Notes: a model not told the origin generated them from the letters alone. A DNA stretch of 64,000 nucleotides from Parietichytrium sp. I65-24A (GCA_012862575.1 BLSF01000092.1:1-64000); one strand, 5' to 3'; shown: positions 30,838 to 42,467, numbered from the stretch's first letter. Numbers and translations are program-made.

Positions 30838-30920
30838 CAGAGTTGGAGTTGGAAGAGTTGGAGTTGGAAGAGCTGGGTTTAGCCCTCTCGGTTCTCTAGG
30901 TTCTCTCGGTTCTCTAGGTC
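30838..30920. repeat. Short tandem repeats in 5' flank
   Basis: First GAGTTGGA-type units (30838-30877), then two copies of CTCTCGGTTCTCTAGGT. Located 230-310 nt upstream of the UBM/SHOCT gene. Confidence 0.6.
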
Positions 30921-31152
30921 CTCTTGAGCCGAGCTGGCGGGATTGGCGTGTCTGGTGCGATTGATGCCGCGTTTGGCCAACGGATTGTGTTGACCAGAGC
31001 TAGGTCATAGCAGAGAGTCCGGAGGAGGACGGTTTGCGTCTGGACACTGCGTTCATTGTATTCTTTTGGTGCTTTTGACCACTTGTTGCTATCGCGGCTG
31101 ACGGGGACAGGACGAGATTACGAGCGTGGTGATCGGGGAGAAGGGTATTAAA

Positions 31153-33154
31153 ATGGAGCAGACAATGAGGGGAATGGCGGACCGCTTCAAGACCGCCGTG
31201 CTTGGCCGGCCTCGCGACGGAGAATCTGGCTTGGGGGAGAGTTTATTGGGTGACGAAGCCCCCTCGCCTTCCGGGGAGCAAGGTTCTTCTTCGTCGTCAG
31301 CTGCAGTTGGGCAGCAACCAAAACCACATGAAAGATTCATGCAAGGGATGCGCAACGCGTACATGTCGGCGACGGCCAATCTCTCTGGTACAACGCGACC
31401 TTTGAACGAGCGCTCCGACATGTACCAGCAATCGGACCGGGAGAGAAATATTGCCGAAGAGCGAATGATCTATGGCGAGATTCGCGCTCGAAAGGTCTTG
31501 GAGGACGCCGACAGAGAGCTGGCAATGCGCCTGCAAGAAATGGAGACCGGCAATGACATCGCCAGATTGTCTGTGACTGTTCCTGCTGGAATGCACGGCG
31601 GCTCTTTTGTGTCTGTACAGTTGCCCGGTGGAGGGTTTCAGCGAGTCCAGGTCCCTCCTGGCCTAGTGGAAGGCGACCAGTTCACTTATTTGACCCATCT
31701 CTCTGACGGGACCGAAGGAAGGGCTGCAACTGGAGGCTCGAGCAGCCGCGTAATTCAAGCCAGGGTGCCCTCTGGCGTTTCTGTCGGACAATCATTCCCA
31801 GTAGTCCTGCCAGATGGTTCGAGGGTGAACGTTCAGGTGCCGAGTGGGTCAGCTCCTGGCGACGAGCTGTCCATCGTAATTGGCGACGGAATCGGTGCTC
31901 AGCCAGGGGACAGACCTGCCAGGCAACGCGCCCCAATGACGGAAGCAGAGCGGCGCGAGCGAGAGGAATTTTTGGCTGCCCTTCCTCCTGATATCCGAGA
32001 CGAAATCCTGGCTCAAGAAGAGTTTGGGGAAGAGGAGGGTGAGGAGGACTATCTCCCGACTCAAGCCCCTCAGCAGCAGCTCAGACATGGCAATATGGCA
32101 CAGGTAAGGGTACCGCGCGGGGTTCGAGAAGGACAGCAATTCAGGGTCATGCTGCCGAATGGCAGGGAGGTGATGGTCGTTGCCCCACCCGGCTCTAGAG
32201 AAGGTAAGTACATTTCCGTTTGCACTTCATTTTCTGGGAATTCGAAATTTTGGTATGCTAATTGCAATATAACATGCTCTTGCTTTTGATGACACAGGTG
32301 ATCTTCTCGAGGTACCTATGGGCGAGAGTGAGGCCGGAAGGGAGCCTCAGCCCACCCCGCCTCCTGCCCAGTCGATTGGAATAGCAGGGAAAGAGCGAGA
32401 AGAGTTTCTAGCGGCACTCCCAGATGACATTCGTCAAGAGATTCTTGCAGCAGAAGGTGGCAGCCAAACGCCCGGCACGGATGCTGTAAGCCAGGAAGGC
32501 AATAGCCGCACCTATGAAGAAGCTGGGCGCGAAGGCGACCACGCGGTTGATACTGACGAGAGGAGTCTCGCGCAGGAGGAAGAAAGCGAGTCTGCGCTAC
32601 AGGAACTGTACGGCAACCCCTACGACGCACAGCCCAGCGCTGCAGAGAGCAATCGGGCTCAACAGGCAGAGCAAGCGACCGCAGAGTCAGAGGACCTGCT
32701 GTCGTGGGGCGACAATCATCCCCATCCTCCAACGAGCGAAGAAAACCCTGCACCATCGGCTGTTGGGTCGTCCGGCTTTAGTTTCATCGGTCAAGATGAG
32801 TCACAGAGCTCTCAAGCCAAGAATGAATCCGCTGACCTTGGTGGCATTGAAGGTCTAGACTGGAGCGCACCGGCGCAGGCGTTGCCGCAGAGCAGCCCCG
32901 CCCCAGCTCCGATTCCGGCTCCGGTTCCGGCGCCTTCTGCGGCGCCTTCTGCACAACAAATTTCCCAGACGAAACCTGCAGATGCATTCGCCAGTCTCTC
33001 TGCCGCAACGGCTGCTACGATGAAGCCAGCCTCCCCGTCGGGAGGCAAACCGCCTCTTCAGCGTTTAAAAGAGGCAAAGGCCCAGCTTGAACAAGGCGAG
33101 ATCACGCAGGCCGAGTTTGACGAGATTAAGCGCGAGGTCATTGCCGCAATTTGA
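31153..33154 (+). CDS. Multidomain protein: beta-repeats, two UBM motifs, SHOCT
   Basis: Exons 31153-32203 and 32298-33154 (635 residues); the 94-nt intron (GTAAGT...ACACAG) splits a Gly codon in a conserved repeat, which confirms the junction. Three copies of a roughly 42-residue beta-type repeat (VxVPxGxxxGxxFxVxLPxG...VxVPxG...GD) lie at about 138-179, 201-243 and 317-360. Two ubiquitin-binding UBM-like motifs follow the pattern LPxDIRxEIL, at about 275 (LPPDIRDEIL) and 389 (LPDDIRQEIL); this motif is known from HUWE1 and Y-family polymerases. A Pro/Ala-rich linker leads to a C-terminal SHOCT domain (about 603-635, LEQGEITQAEFDEIK). The combination suggests a soluble ubiquitin-binding scaffold; function is unknown. 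The ATG was chosen as the first in frame. Confidence 0.82.
32204..32297 (+). other. Intron of the UBM/SHOCT gene
   Basis: 94 nt, donor GTAAGT, acceptor GACACAG. Splicing restores the third beta-repeat. Confidence 0.92.
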
Positions 33155-34173
33155 TGCCGCGAATTTGCTCGATCGCCAATTGTAATCATTCATGAAAAAA
33201 GAATTCCAAAATTGACCGCCTTTCCGGTTTTCCGTATCGATAACGGCACAAGCTCGAGATCACCAGATCTCGCAGGGACTTGGAAGGTCCGTGCAATGAA
33301 GAAGTGTCCATAACACCGTCGTGCAAGCCCAGTTAAGAACAGTTAGCTTAGAGTGTCAAGCTAATTCGCCAAGGGCAACCACACACGAGAATCATTCACA
33401 TTTACTCGCGTCGCCCTGCCAATGAGGATTTGTGCATCTTGTAGTCCAGCCGACTTTGACAATGCACTCCATAGATATACATCGTCGCACTTGCTCAACC
33501 CCTGTCATCTACATCTGTACTCACTGTCAGTGCAGGGCAGTGCGCTAGTTATGGATGGATTGAAACAGGGCACACTATCATCATCACTAGCTAGAGTCCC
33601 TGTGTTCTGACAATCCCAAAGGTCGCACACAGACGAGCATCGAGGCGCTGTTCCGCGCACACGCCCTCACGTCCACTGCGGCCTCCATAATCTCGGCCCT
33701 ATCTTCCAGCAGCGCATCGACGTCCTGTCCTACAGGCTTATAACAGGGCCGACCGCGGCGCCGATACAAGCTCACAAGCTCAAGAGTTTCCAAGCTTACA
33801 AGTTTCCAAGCTTACAAGGTGACACCCGTGCACAGACGTGCAGAAAGATATATAGACATTCTCAGGGCGCGGGTGCGTTCTCAAGGCTTCCTCTTGGAGA
33901 TTTGTCTTGAGGCTCGGGGCTTGGCTCGGCAGGACGTGGGCAGCCTGAGGTCTTCGCATCCATCGCGGTTGCGTGCCGGTGTTGCTCCGCTGTCCTTCTA
34001 TATACGCGTGTATTCGCCGGCAACTCGATACATGCGCACGCAAGAGCGAGGGAAGTGAAGATTGAAGATTAAGGCGATTCGTTCCGCGCTGCTGGGCTTG
34101 GAGACGGAGCGCGAAGAGTGATTGCGAGGTCAAGTCTGAGTGTTTGCTTTGGTGGTAGCGTCGCAGAGTTCGC
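33155..34173. other. Intergenic region, nothing recognised
   Basis: Contains two tandem copies of a 16-mer (TTTCCAAGCTTACAAG) at about 33785-33818. No supported gene. Confidence 0.4.
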
Positions 34174-35664
34174 ATGAGCATGACCAAAGTGGCTGTCCTC
34201 GGGGGCGGCATCGGCGGGCTCTCCGCCGCGTTCTTGTGCAAGCGCGCGCTGGAAGGCGCCAGCGCGCAGATTTCGCTAGTGGAAAGCGCTTCACGCGCCG
34301 GAGGATGGGTGCTTTCGCAACCCCATAAACCTTGCAATGACCATGCAATTAGAGCTGCGGACGGAAATGCAAGCGCTGGGAAGGACATGTTGTTCGAGCG
34401 TGGTCCGCACTCGTTTCGGCCGGCTGGCCCCAGCGGGACGTCGGCAGTGCGCCTCTTGGAGGAGCTCTCGCTTGAGAATGCGGCCGTCGGAGCTGCGCCT
34501 GGGAAGAGGTACATCTGGATGAACGGAAAGCTGAATGCCCTGCCTTCGAGCGCGAAAGAGGCCGTTTCTGACGCGATGTTGCGGTCGGCAGCAGCCAGGG
34601 ACATGGTGTGGGCCCGGCGCAAGGAGGCTGGCAAGGAGGAGACCGTGCGAGAGTTTATGGCCAGGCGATTCGGCGAGGACATGGCCGATTCACTGGGGGA
34701 CGCAATGGTGCAGGGGATATTCGCTGGCGATACGAGGCAGCTCTCCGTGGATGCTTGCTTTCCGTTGCTCGTGGAGATGGAGAAGAAGCATGGGTCCGTG
34801 TTGCGAGGCATGCTCGCGTCCGCGTTCAAAAGCCCAAAGAAAGCAGACGTGGAGGTCCTCACCGAGGCCGGCAAGAAGCTCGTGAAAGCTACTGGCGTCT
34901 CGTTCCCGGAAGGCATGGCTAAGCTCACAAAGGAGCTCGAACGCCAGACGTTCAAGACGAACGAGTCATTCGACGCAAGGCTGGACCGCAGGCTACTACT
35001 GGGAAGGAAGGTCCAGCGGATCCATGTTGACAGGAAGGTGGAGCTTGACGATGGGTCCGTTTTGGAGACGGACTTTGTCCTCAGTGCTCTGCCGCTCAAG
35101 GCACTGCATGCGGCCTTGCCTGCTGAGCACGCCGCTGCTCTCCAACCTTTGGTGGACAATACAAAATACGCGTCAGTCGGTGTGATCAACCTCAATTACG
35201 AGGGAATGGGAAGGCTCCCTATTGAAGGTTTTGGGCACTTGGTGCCGACGAATCAGGACCGAGGGATTCTTGGCGTCATCTACGATAGCGAGGTGTTTCC
35301 TTCCCAACAACCCAATGGCGATTGCGCGCTCACAGTGATGATTGGCGGCGCCAAATTCCCAGAATACACCACACTCTCGGAAACGGAGATGATCAAATTC
35401 GCAGTAAAAAAAGTCGAAGAGCACTTGGGCATACGCGTAGAGCCAAGCGCTGCAGTAGCTTGCGTCCACAAGAACGCCATTCCGCAGTATGGCATAGGGC
35501 ATCGCAAATTAGTGGCGGACGCAAGAGCGTACCTATCGGAGAAATATCCATTCTTGCGCATCTTCGGAAACAGCTTTGACGGCGTGGGTATCGCCGACAC
35601 GATTGCAAATGCGCGGCGAGCAGTAAACTCGATAGACTTGAACGTGCATATTCCCTTCAAATAG
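34174..35664 (+). CDS. PPOX: Protoporphyrinogen IX oxidase (HemY/PPOX)
   Basis: 496 residues. The N-terminus has the FAD-binding dinucleotide fold (VAVLGGGIGGLSAAF, residues 6-20), followed by the PPOX signature ERGPHSFRP (about 74) and GTSAVRLLEEL. The C-terminal FAD motif GNSFDGVGIADTIANAR is present. The length matches oxygen-dependent PPOX enzymes (about 470-560). It oxidises protoporphyrinogen IX to protoporphyrin IX with O2, the penultimate step of haem synthesis (and of chlorophyll in plastid-bearing cells). No clear transit peptide precedes the FAD motif, so mitochondrial association would rely on internal signals. A 471-codon frame on the opposite strand is a shadow. Confidence 0.93.
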   Translation: MSMTKVAVLGGGIGGLSAAFLCKRALEGASAQISLVESASRAGGWVLSQPHKPCNDHAIRAADGNASAGKDMLFERGPHSFRPAGPSGTSAVRLLEELSLENAAVGAAPGKRYIWMNGKLNALPSSAKEAVSDAMLRSAAARDMVWARRKEAGKEETVREFMARRFGEDMADSLGDAMVQGIFAGDTRQLSVDACFPLLVEMEKKHGSVLRGMLASAFKSPKKADVEVLTEAGKKLVKATGVSFPEGMAKLTKELERQTFKTNESFDARLDRRLLLGRKVQRIHVDRKVELDDGSVLETDFVLSALPLKALHAALPAEHAAALQPLVDNTKYASVGVINLNYEGMGRLPIEGFGHLVPTNQDRGILGVIYDSEVFPSQQPNGDCALTVMIGGAKFPEYTTLSETEMIKFAVKKVEEHLGIRVEPSAAVACVHKNAIPQYGIGHRKLVADARAYLSEKYPFLRIFGNSFDGVGIADTIANARRAVNSIDLNVHIPFK

Positions 35665-36058
35665 CTGTCCGTCCAGACGGCACGACCCCCGCGCCTGTTT
35701 ATTGCAAACCAGGTTTGTCTTTCGAAATTTTCTTACAGTCCGTACTATTTAAGCTGTGACCGAACCAGAGCCTCTTTTGCCACTTTATTATTAACGAGCA
35801 TGCCCCTTTTTTGGTTAAAAGAGCTGCTTTGTGCAATCGGCGCAACATCCGGCGATTCAATAGTTGTCTTTAGAGACCTTTGAATCTGAAAATAGTCGGA
35901 CTATGATCTAGCCCTAAACCCCAATTCGCGCCTTCTCTCACTTGCGCGCGAGAGGAAAGGAGAACAGTGATCGTCAAGGAGAGTGCAGAGGAAGATGGGA
36001 AATTAGAAGAATAAAGAGACAATAAGAGGTATGGAGGTAAAGGAAAATTGGAAGTAGT
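35665..36058. other. 3' intergenic region between convergent genes
   Basis: Short AT-richer stretch shared by the 3' ends of PPOX and the purine permease; nothing else seen. Confidence 0.5.
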
Positions 36059-37540
36059 TTAAGAATAGCGGTTGCGGGAATATTCTTCTGACCGCAAGAT
36101 CAGAGTGGGGCTTCGCACAAAAGAGTCTGTACTATAGTTGCGCGGCATTCCCCCGTTCTTGCTTGCGGAGCCAACCGTGCCGTAGGAGATGGTCTTGCCG
36201 GACTCTACGATCGGGCGGCCACCGTAGGAGTGGTGTGATGAGTCTGGTTCATATGGCGCCTCTGTGTCATATTTGCCGAACACCTCGCCGCAAGTGACAG
36301 ATAGAATCATGTTGGAGACGAGGCCAAAGGCGATTCCATTAGGAATAGAGAAGGTGAATGGCATGAGGGAGAGGGTCAAGAACGCGGGTACAGCGATGCG
36401 CATCTGTTTCCAATCGATTTCAGATGCCTGACCCATCATAGACGCTCCAATGAGAATGACGACCGGAGCAGTGGCCTCTTGCGGAATGGATCCGAAAAGA
36501 GGGGCGAAAAACAAACTAACGAGAAACCAGCAACCAACAACGACAGCTGAAAGCCCACTGCGGCCACCCTCCTTGATGCCTGCTGCTGATTCAATGTGCA
36601 CAATGATTGGGGAGCAACCCAAGCATGCAGCGATCATTGTGGCGAGTCCTGCCGCCATGAAGACCCACTTACTTTTTGGGACTATGACATGGCCGTGCGC
36701 GTCCTCCTTGTCAAGTCCCGCGAGAACCGCGAGGCCAAACATGACACCCGACACGTCGAAGACACCAACCAAGAGGAAGGCCGCAATACCTGAAGAGTAC
36801 TCTGCGAGGTCCTTCCACACGATCGGGAACTGCGTAGCAGACTTGTAGATCGGGCCGCTCTCGTTCGGAAGCTCCACCACATTTGATGGCCAGGAGTTGT
36901 TGAGGATCCACATGATGATGGTGACGGTAAAGATGCCGATGACAACACCGCCCTTAATTCTGTGATACGAGAGCGTCGCCAAGAGCATTAGGCCAGCAAG
37001 GGAGATCCACAGGTCCAAGCGGTCCATTGGTCCTAGTTTGACCAGGGAGTCGTCATTAGCCGCAACAACCAAGCTGATGGACTGCATGCCAATAAAGGTA
37101 AGAAGCAAGCCCATGCCAATCACAGTGGCGACCTTGATGGTAATAGGAATCCATCTCATGGCCACGTCGGCCAGGTTTGTGACTCCAAGCAAAAAGACAA
37201 TTAATCCGGAGATGAAAGCGCTTGTGAGAGCTCCTTCCCACGGGAGATCCTTACCCTTGACGATTCCGTAGCTGAGGTATGCCGAGAGGCCAAGTCCTGG
37301 CGCGAGGCCGAATGGGAGGTTGGCAAAGTATCCCACGACAAAGCTTCCTACGGCGCTCGCAAAGGCGGTTCCGACGACTACATCAGTCTTTGCGAGGCCA
37401 GTGTTTGGTTCTCCCATGATATGCGGGTTCACCAGCAGAATGTACGCCATCGTCAGAAACGTCGACGTTCCTGCACGCACCTCGGTCCAGAAGTCGGTTC
37501 CGAGCTCCTCCAGCCTAAACGTCTTTTCGAAAAAACCCAT
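36059..37540 (-). CDS. Purine/xanthine permease, AzgA type (NCS2)
   Basis: 493 residues from the first ATG (37540); the frame extends upstream to TTG. It has about 12 to 14 membrane segments and the hallmarks of AzgA-like hypoxanthine/adenine/guanine transporters: GTSTFLTMAYILLVNP near the N-terminus, NLPFGLAPGLGLSAY, the VGVFDVSGVMFGLA segment and GCSPIIVHIESAAGIKEGGRSG. The C-terminal about 70 residues are cytosolic and Ser/Tyr-rich. Likely a plasma-membrane proton symporter of purine bases, providing substrate for salvage. Substrate specificity cannot be read from the sequence. Confidence 0.92.
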   Translation of the reverse strand: MGFFEKTFRLEELGTDFWTEVRAGTSTFLTMAYILLVNPHIMGEPNTGLAKTDVVVGTAFASAVGSFVVGYFANLPFGLAPGLGLSAYLSYGIVKGKDLPWEGALTSAFISGLIVFLLGVTNLADVAMRWIPITIKVATVIGMGLLLTFIGMQSISLVVAANDDSLVKLGPMDRLDLWISLAGLMLLATLSYHRIKGGVVIGIFTVTIIMWILNNSWPSNVVELPNESGPIYKSATQFPIVWKDLAEYSSGIAAFLLVGVFDVSGVMFGLAVLAGLDKEDAHGHVIVPKSKWVFMAAGLATMIAACLGCSPIIVHIESAAGIKEGGRSGLSAVVVGCWFLVSLFFAPLFGSIPQEATAPVVILIGASMMGQASEIDWKQMRIAVPAFLTLSLMPFTFSIPNGIAFGLVSNMILSVTCGEVFGKYDTEAPYEPDSSHHSYGGRPIVESGKTISYGTVGSASKNGGMPRNYSTDSFVRSPTLILRSEEYSRNRYS

Positions 37541-37790
37541 CTTCTTGCCAAAATATCTCCAAAGACGTGGCTCCAGCTGGACTCTCCAGTCCTCAAACCT
37601 GTCAAGTTCACATTTGATTTTCGTCCGCCGTCCACCATCCACATCATCCACATGATTCAAACATGTTTTATTGCACAATTCACCAAAACAAAACCGTCAG
37701 CTGTGCGCCATAATACCCAGCAAAAACAAACTAAGGCAACATTTAATCTCGCCCGCATTCCCCTTCTCTCTCTCTCCCTCTCTCTTTACA

Positions 37791-37807
37791 TATATATATA
37801 TATATCT
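37791..37807. repeat. TA dinucleotide microsatellite
   Basis: Eight TA units about 250 nt upstream of the permease start. Confidence 0.8.
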
Positions 37808-39313
37808 TTCGCGCTCCGACACAGACTGTCCCATACATTTTCCCACTTTCCATCTTCCATCTTCCAACCTCGACCCGCTAATCCTCGCGAGCCATCCGCC
37901 CTCACAGTTGTCGCGCCAACTTTCAACTTTCAGCTTTCAACTCACCTCCTCCTACTTCTTTCTCCCGGGGACGAGGGTGTCCTCGCTGAGCTCTCTTCTA
38001 CTCGCTCCCTCACAAGACGCTAACTGTTTGGTGGGAAAGTTTGTCTGTTTGGTTCCACAAGAGAGAGAGAAAAAAAAGGAAGGGGGCACCGATACTATTA
38101 TGGTTAAGAGTAATTGTTCGGTACAGTGGCCCCAAAAACTGTTTGCATTCATTTGCTGAGATATTTTTTGGGGTACTAGGGAATTTGGATAGTGTGCAGT
38201 AGGAGGCGCGAAATTAAGGCGGATGGAGATTTGAATTGGTGGTAGGAACCCTTTAGGAGGGAGCGTGCGGCTGGTCAATGTACTCTGTAAGAGGCAGTAG
38301 ACGTGAAGGAGTAGGAGTACTACAAGATTCGGGAAAGATCTAAAACGCCGCGAGTTGCCTCCTTAATGGTGCCTCGGAGGGAACTTGCACTCAAGTTGCA
38401 TGCTTCATTCTATTCGCCGAAAAGATTATATCAGATATTACATTTCATATCTGCTACTCGTATTTGCATAGTTTCAAATACATTTTGAACTGGAGAACAG
38501 CTCACTGCTCTCTTCTGCTGAACAGACGAAGCGCTCCTCCCCAACCTAACTGGCCCTACGGCATGAGCTATAAGTACTTTTACCGAACACAGTTAAATGA
38601 TAGGATAGGAACCGCCGGAAGAAGGTTGAAATAATCTTACTGTTAGGCATAAGTTAAACTAAACGATAGAGCTTGATAGATAATCACTACCGATTGCGAA
38701 ATTCATTTGGCCATCGTCACGCGCGTGGCGCGGGAGGAGGAAGGAGACTGAAGGAGCGCGAATATTTGTGAGCAAAAGCAAGCTGGCTGACACAAATTCG
38801 AGAGCAAGGGAGGGAAATCCGGTGCGAGTCTTGCACAACTGCGAACGTCGCTGACGTCACTGAGGTCCGACTCCAATCGGGTCCATCGGAGGATTGCGTC
38901 ATTCGATCCCCATAGCCCTTCCATAAAAGAACCTATTGTTGGTTGCCACAGTCTTTCGTCCGGATTTCACGTTGCACCGCTGCCGTCTTGTCCCGGCAGA
39001 AGGAAGGACCATTGTTATCGCTAGCCATCATTACGCGACATGGATTCGGCGAGGTTATGAAGCTGGGCTGGAAATTCGGTTGGAATCTCAGCGTGCACGC
39101 CGCTAACGCGTTCGATAGGAGCGCGCGATTTCCGTCGCGAAGCCAATCCAACCGCCGAAATTAGGATCAAGGATTCGGTCGCGAGTTTTTGATTCCTCCA
39201 TTTTGCGAAGTTCTCGGACGGACGATTCAAGAAGTGCGCTAACAGTGCTGCTCTCCCATCATGCCTAGTCAAATGGTATAGCCCGCCCTCCAGCTGGTCT
39301 GAGCTTATCATTC

Positions 39314-39331
39314 TTCTGAATTCTGAATTCT
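39314..39331. repeat. TTCTGAA heptamer cluster
   Basis: Two and a half units of the 7-nt repeat TTCTGAA; the same unit recurs at 40837, 41365 and 42453. Confidence 0.65.
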
Positions 39332-40412
39332 ATGTCTTCCTCTGCTGCTAGCTTTCGGGGATGGATATATCTATCTATCTATCCATCGATCTGCGTGCAA
39401 CGGGATGTCCCAGGCGCTAATGTGAGGGAATAAATTTGGAAAAATAGAAGGGTCGCATTTGCCTATTTGACTGTATTTGACTTCTCACTCAAAGTCAGTA
39501 AGGGCCAGGCCAGTAACTAATCTCCGCGTCATTCCCACGCGCTGATTGGATTAATTTCGGGATTGACGGCCAGAAAAGATCTCTTTTTTTTTGCACTATA
39601 TTTTCGCTGAGAGATTTCTTTCCCTGAGCGCGCGCGACGGATTTTTAAGAATTGAAAATGAAAATTGAAAATATGCACTGTTTGTGCAACCTCTGTGGAT
39701 GGCCATTTGTCACAGAGTCTGACTGTATCGCGCTCAACCATGTTCAACCCACCCGAGCGACACCATCCACCACCTCATCCGCGTCTATCTCTTCCTCGTC
39801 TTTGATGGTCTAAAATTTCAAGCCGTTCTCGCTTAGATTTACTAGTAGCTTACTTATTCTTCATGACAATGCACAAAGCATCAGCAGAGGTCAACGGAAG
39901 AAGTTGCGTGTGTTACGATTGCCGTTTTTCCGCATCTTCAATCCCGGAAAATATTATTTTATTTTGGTAGATTTGTAGATGCACTGACAGCAGTGATTTG
40001 GCAATGCATCGTCCACCTCTATTTCTATTCATTTTATTTCTTGGACGTTTTATTTTCTATTTTATATATAGCCACAAGAAAATGCACCACGCTTTCGCAG
40101 TCAGGCGAAACTCGTCTGTCTCTCCTTCTCTCCCTGCAAGTGGATGACTCCTCTTCGTTTACGAAACTCGAGAGACTATGCGTGTTTCCGGTCCTATTGC
40201 ATTACTTACGTTAGCGTTATGTTCATTCCAGGTCCGCTACGCCACACAGTAGGCCTATTTTGTGCAGCTCAGAATGGGTCCAAGTCAGTCACTCTCAGAA
40301 ATGCACAGAATGAGTGCTTCGCTATCTAAAAAGGTAAAGGGGACGAGCAGCAACTTTTCACTTCGTCTCGCTAGTCGCTAGTAGCGACTCATAAGCAGCC
40401 CTGGTACTGAGT

Positions 40413-40616
40413 ATGATGCAAAAACACTCTCAAAAGGCCCTCCTCCTGTTGGCGTTTCTCGCTGTTTCACGATCGCCAGTAGTAAGTGCAAGAGATCCCC
40501 TCACGCACTGTTACACCGGCCCTAACGTCCCATCCTACCCGCACCGCTTACACGTCGCCTATCGGACCTTCTTTGTACCGTACGGGCCCTGGGTGCAGAT
40601 TCCACCCATCCGCTAG
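40413..40616 (+). CDS. Possible small secreted peptide
   Basis: 67 residues from an ATG-ATG start. The N-terminus resembles a signal peptide: basic MMQKHSQK, a hydrophobic core ALLLLAFLAV, and a VSA-R cleavage-like site near residue 26. The predicted mature part is about 41 residues, rich in Pro, Tyr and His with a single Cys, so no disulfide-knot pattern is present. It stands alone in the gene-poor region with no homology that I recognise. It may be a chance frame. Confidence 0.25.
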   Translation: MMQKHSQKALLLLAFLAVSRSPVVSARDPLTHCYTGPNVPSYPHRLHVAYRTFFVPYGPWVQIPPIR

Positions 40617-40836
40617 CGTGCGGAGTAAGAAAGCTCTAACAGCACTCAGATCCTGTGGGAGGTGACCTCACAAGGGGAAGAGGAAGGAGGCTGGCGTTGG
40701 CGACTGGATCGCTAATTTCCGCGCCAGGAAGAGGAAGAACACTGCATAAGATTAGATTGTGGGTAGCACAGAAGGAAAGCGTTGCTCTCTCTAATTCATG
40801 ATGTATCTGCTCTGCTCAATCAATAGAATAAACATG

Positions 40837-40858
40837 TTCTGAATTCTGAATTCTGAAC
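40837..40858. repeat. TTCTGAA heptamer cluster
   Basis: Three units of the same heptamer as at 39314. Confidence 0.7.
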
Positions 40859-40924
40859 ATATGATCATCAACCCATCGACAAAAAAGACTGTCAATATCT
40901 GTCAATCCACCTCTCGCATGCAAA

Positions 40925-40950
40925 TCTTGCAGGTCTTGCAGGTCTTGCAG
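40925..40950. repeat. CTTGCAGGT nonamer tandem
   Basis: About three exact 9-nt units in noncoding DNA. Confidence 0.8.
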
Positions 40951-41364
40951 GAGAGAAAGGAAACTGGCCAGCCAGATAGCCAGCCAGCTCACTCGCGGTC
41001 CACATTGGATTTTCTTTTTCTCTCTGTTGGCGAATTCTCTGTCATAAGCTAACCTTTGTATGTACCAATATGTACCAGTACTCACAGTGAATGCCCGGTA
41101 CCGGTGCGGCTAATCCACAGTTGTTTGGAGGAGCAGGAGGAGGAACTGGATAATGCCAGCAGTGACACACCACGCAAGTCCCCCCTACACTCGCCAACTG
41201 CGGCACAAAGCCTCTCTCCCTCTCTGCTGTCGCTCGTTGCCAATCTGGAAGCGAGCAAGTGAGACAAGAACAAGAGAGTGTGTGTGCGCAGCGTTTTGCT
41301 GGAGAGTTATGGAGGGAGGATGTAACTCTTCGAAGTGCAACAAATGACTTGTGCAAAACAGCCT

Positions 41365-41408
41365 CCTGAATTCTGAATTCTGAATTCTGAATTCTGAATT
41401 CTGAATTT
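41365..41408. repeat. TGAATTC heptamer microsatellite
   Basis: Six tandem 7-nt units, the longest of four clusters of this unit in the gene-poor region. Confidence 0.85.
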
Positions 41409-42452
41409 TGGATTCTACCTTTTTAATAACAGCAAAGTCGACGCTTCGACGCTTCGACGAGCGACGATTGATGATGATCGATGATGATCGATGACCCGCT
41501 GGCTGGACTGTCTGGACTGCGAAATACTGTGATACACCAGGTACTCTGCACAATCCACCCGCAACCAATCCGTTCCCGCATTCGTCGAACTAGGCTAGCG
41601 ACCCACCATAAACCTGTACGCTTCATGGCCGTCGCGTATGGGTGTTTATATACCGCCGATATGGCCGCCGCTACTCGTTCTTACTTTGCGGCCTCCTGTT
41701 CTTCACGCTCCTTTTGCGTCTCTACTGTCGCTACGCCCTCACTCAACACAGGACGAGAAAGTGCAGGACTCAAACGCAATGGACCAAATCGACCCGGACT
41801 AGACTGTGCAAGAGCCGCGGAAAGAAAGCCGGAAAGTATTCATAACTTATAACGAGAGAACGCACACAAGTAAAAGTGAATTGCAAAGCTCGCACAAGAC
41901 GAGCTTGACCGATTCTTGAGCGCGCGTTTCCGTCTCTCTGCTTTTGATCGAGAAAACCTTCGGATGAGAACCTCAACTCCGAAGTCTGAGTGAATTATAC
42001 TGTGAACTATCAGCTCGCAGCCATTGCTTTCGCCCGAATGCTGGCCCCGAACTTGCTGCCGGCCTTGAAAAAGGTGCTCTGATTCTTGGGGCAGAGAGAG
42101 CCTCACATCCAAGCACCGCAGGAAGGAAAATACAAGAATGAGACCTCCGATTCCTACAATTTCTGCATGCAAAGCGCTTCGTTCTTACTCTCCAGGTGTC
42201 GAGATTTTGGAAAGCCTGAGCGAAGAATAAAATAAAAATTAAGATTTACTGTTAACAAGAATGATTCGTTTCTTTTGCATTGCAATCTTTTTTAATCTTG
42301 GCTATCTTGACGATGGCAATTCCCCCCCCCTCATGCTTCCTCCGCCCACCACTATTGATTATTCGATTGTGTGAGTCTCTCTCACACGTCAGGACTGCTC
42401 GACCACAGGCACGATACTGGTACTCGGTACAATGCACTTACGTGCTACGAAC

Positions 42453-42467
42453 CCTGAATTCTGAATT
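42453..42467. repeat. CTGAATT heptamer cluster
   Basis: Two units, the fourth cluster of this heptamer. Confidence 0.55.

Larger units (their letters stand above)
28240..31152. other. 2.9-kb divergent intergenic region
   Basis: No gene is supported on either strand. It contains an AGTACTGA hairpin at 28588-28609, a GAATGAATGAAT run near 28943, and GTTGGA/GGTTCTCTAGG tandem repeats at about 30838-30920 close to the following gene. Frames of 60-140 codons occur on both strands without domains or consistent composition. Confidence 0.45.

Noticed and set aside
33780-35195. 471-codon open frame on the minus strand opposite PPOX
   Set aside because: It overlaps a clear protoporphyrinogen oxidase gene, starts far outside any targeting or domain pattern, and has Ser/Ala/Arg-rich shadow composition typical of the complement of a GC-rich coding strand.
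41481-41852. 123-codon plus-strand ORF in the gene-poor region
   Set aside because: No domain or signal sequence, and it begins in a low-complexity GATGATCGATG repeat.
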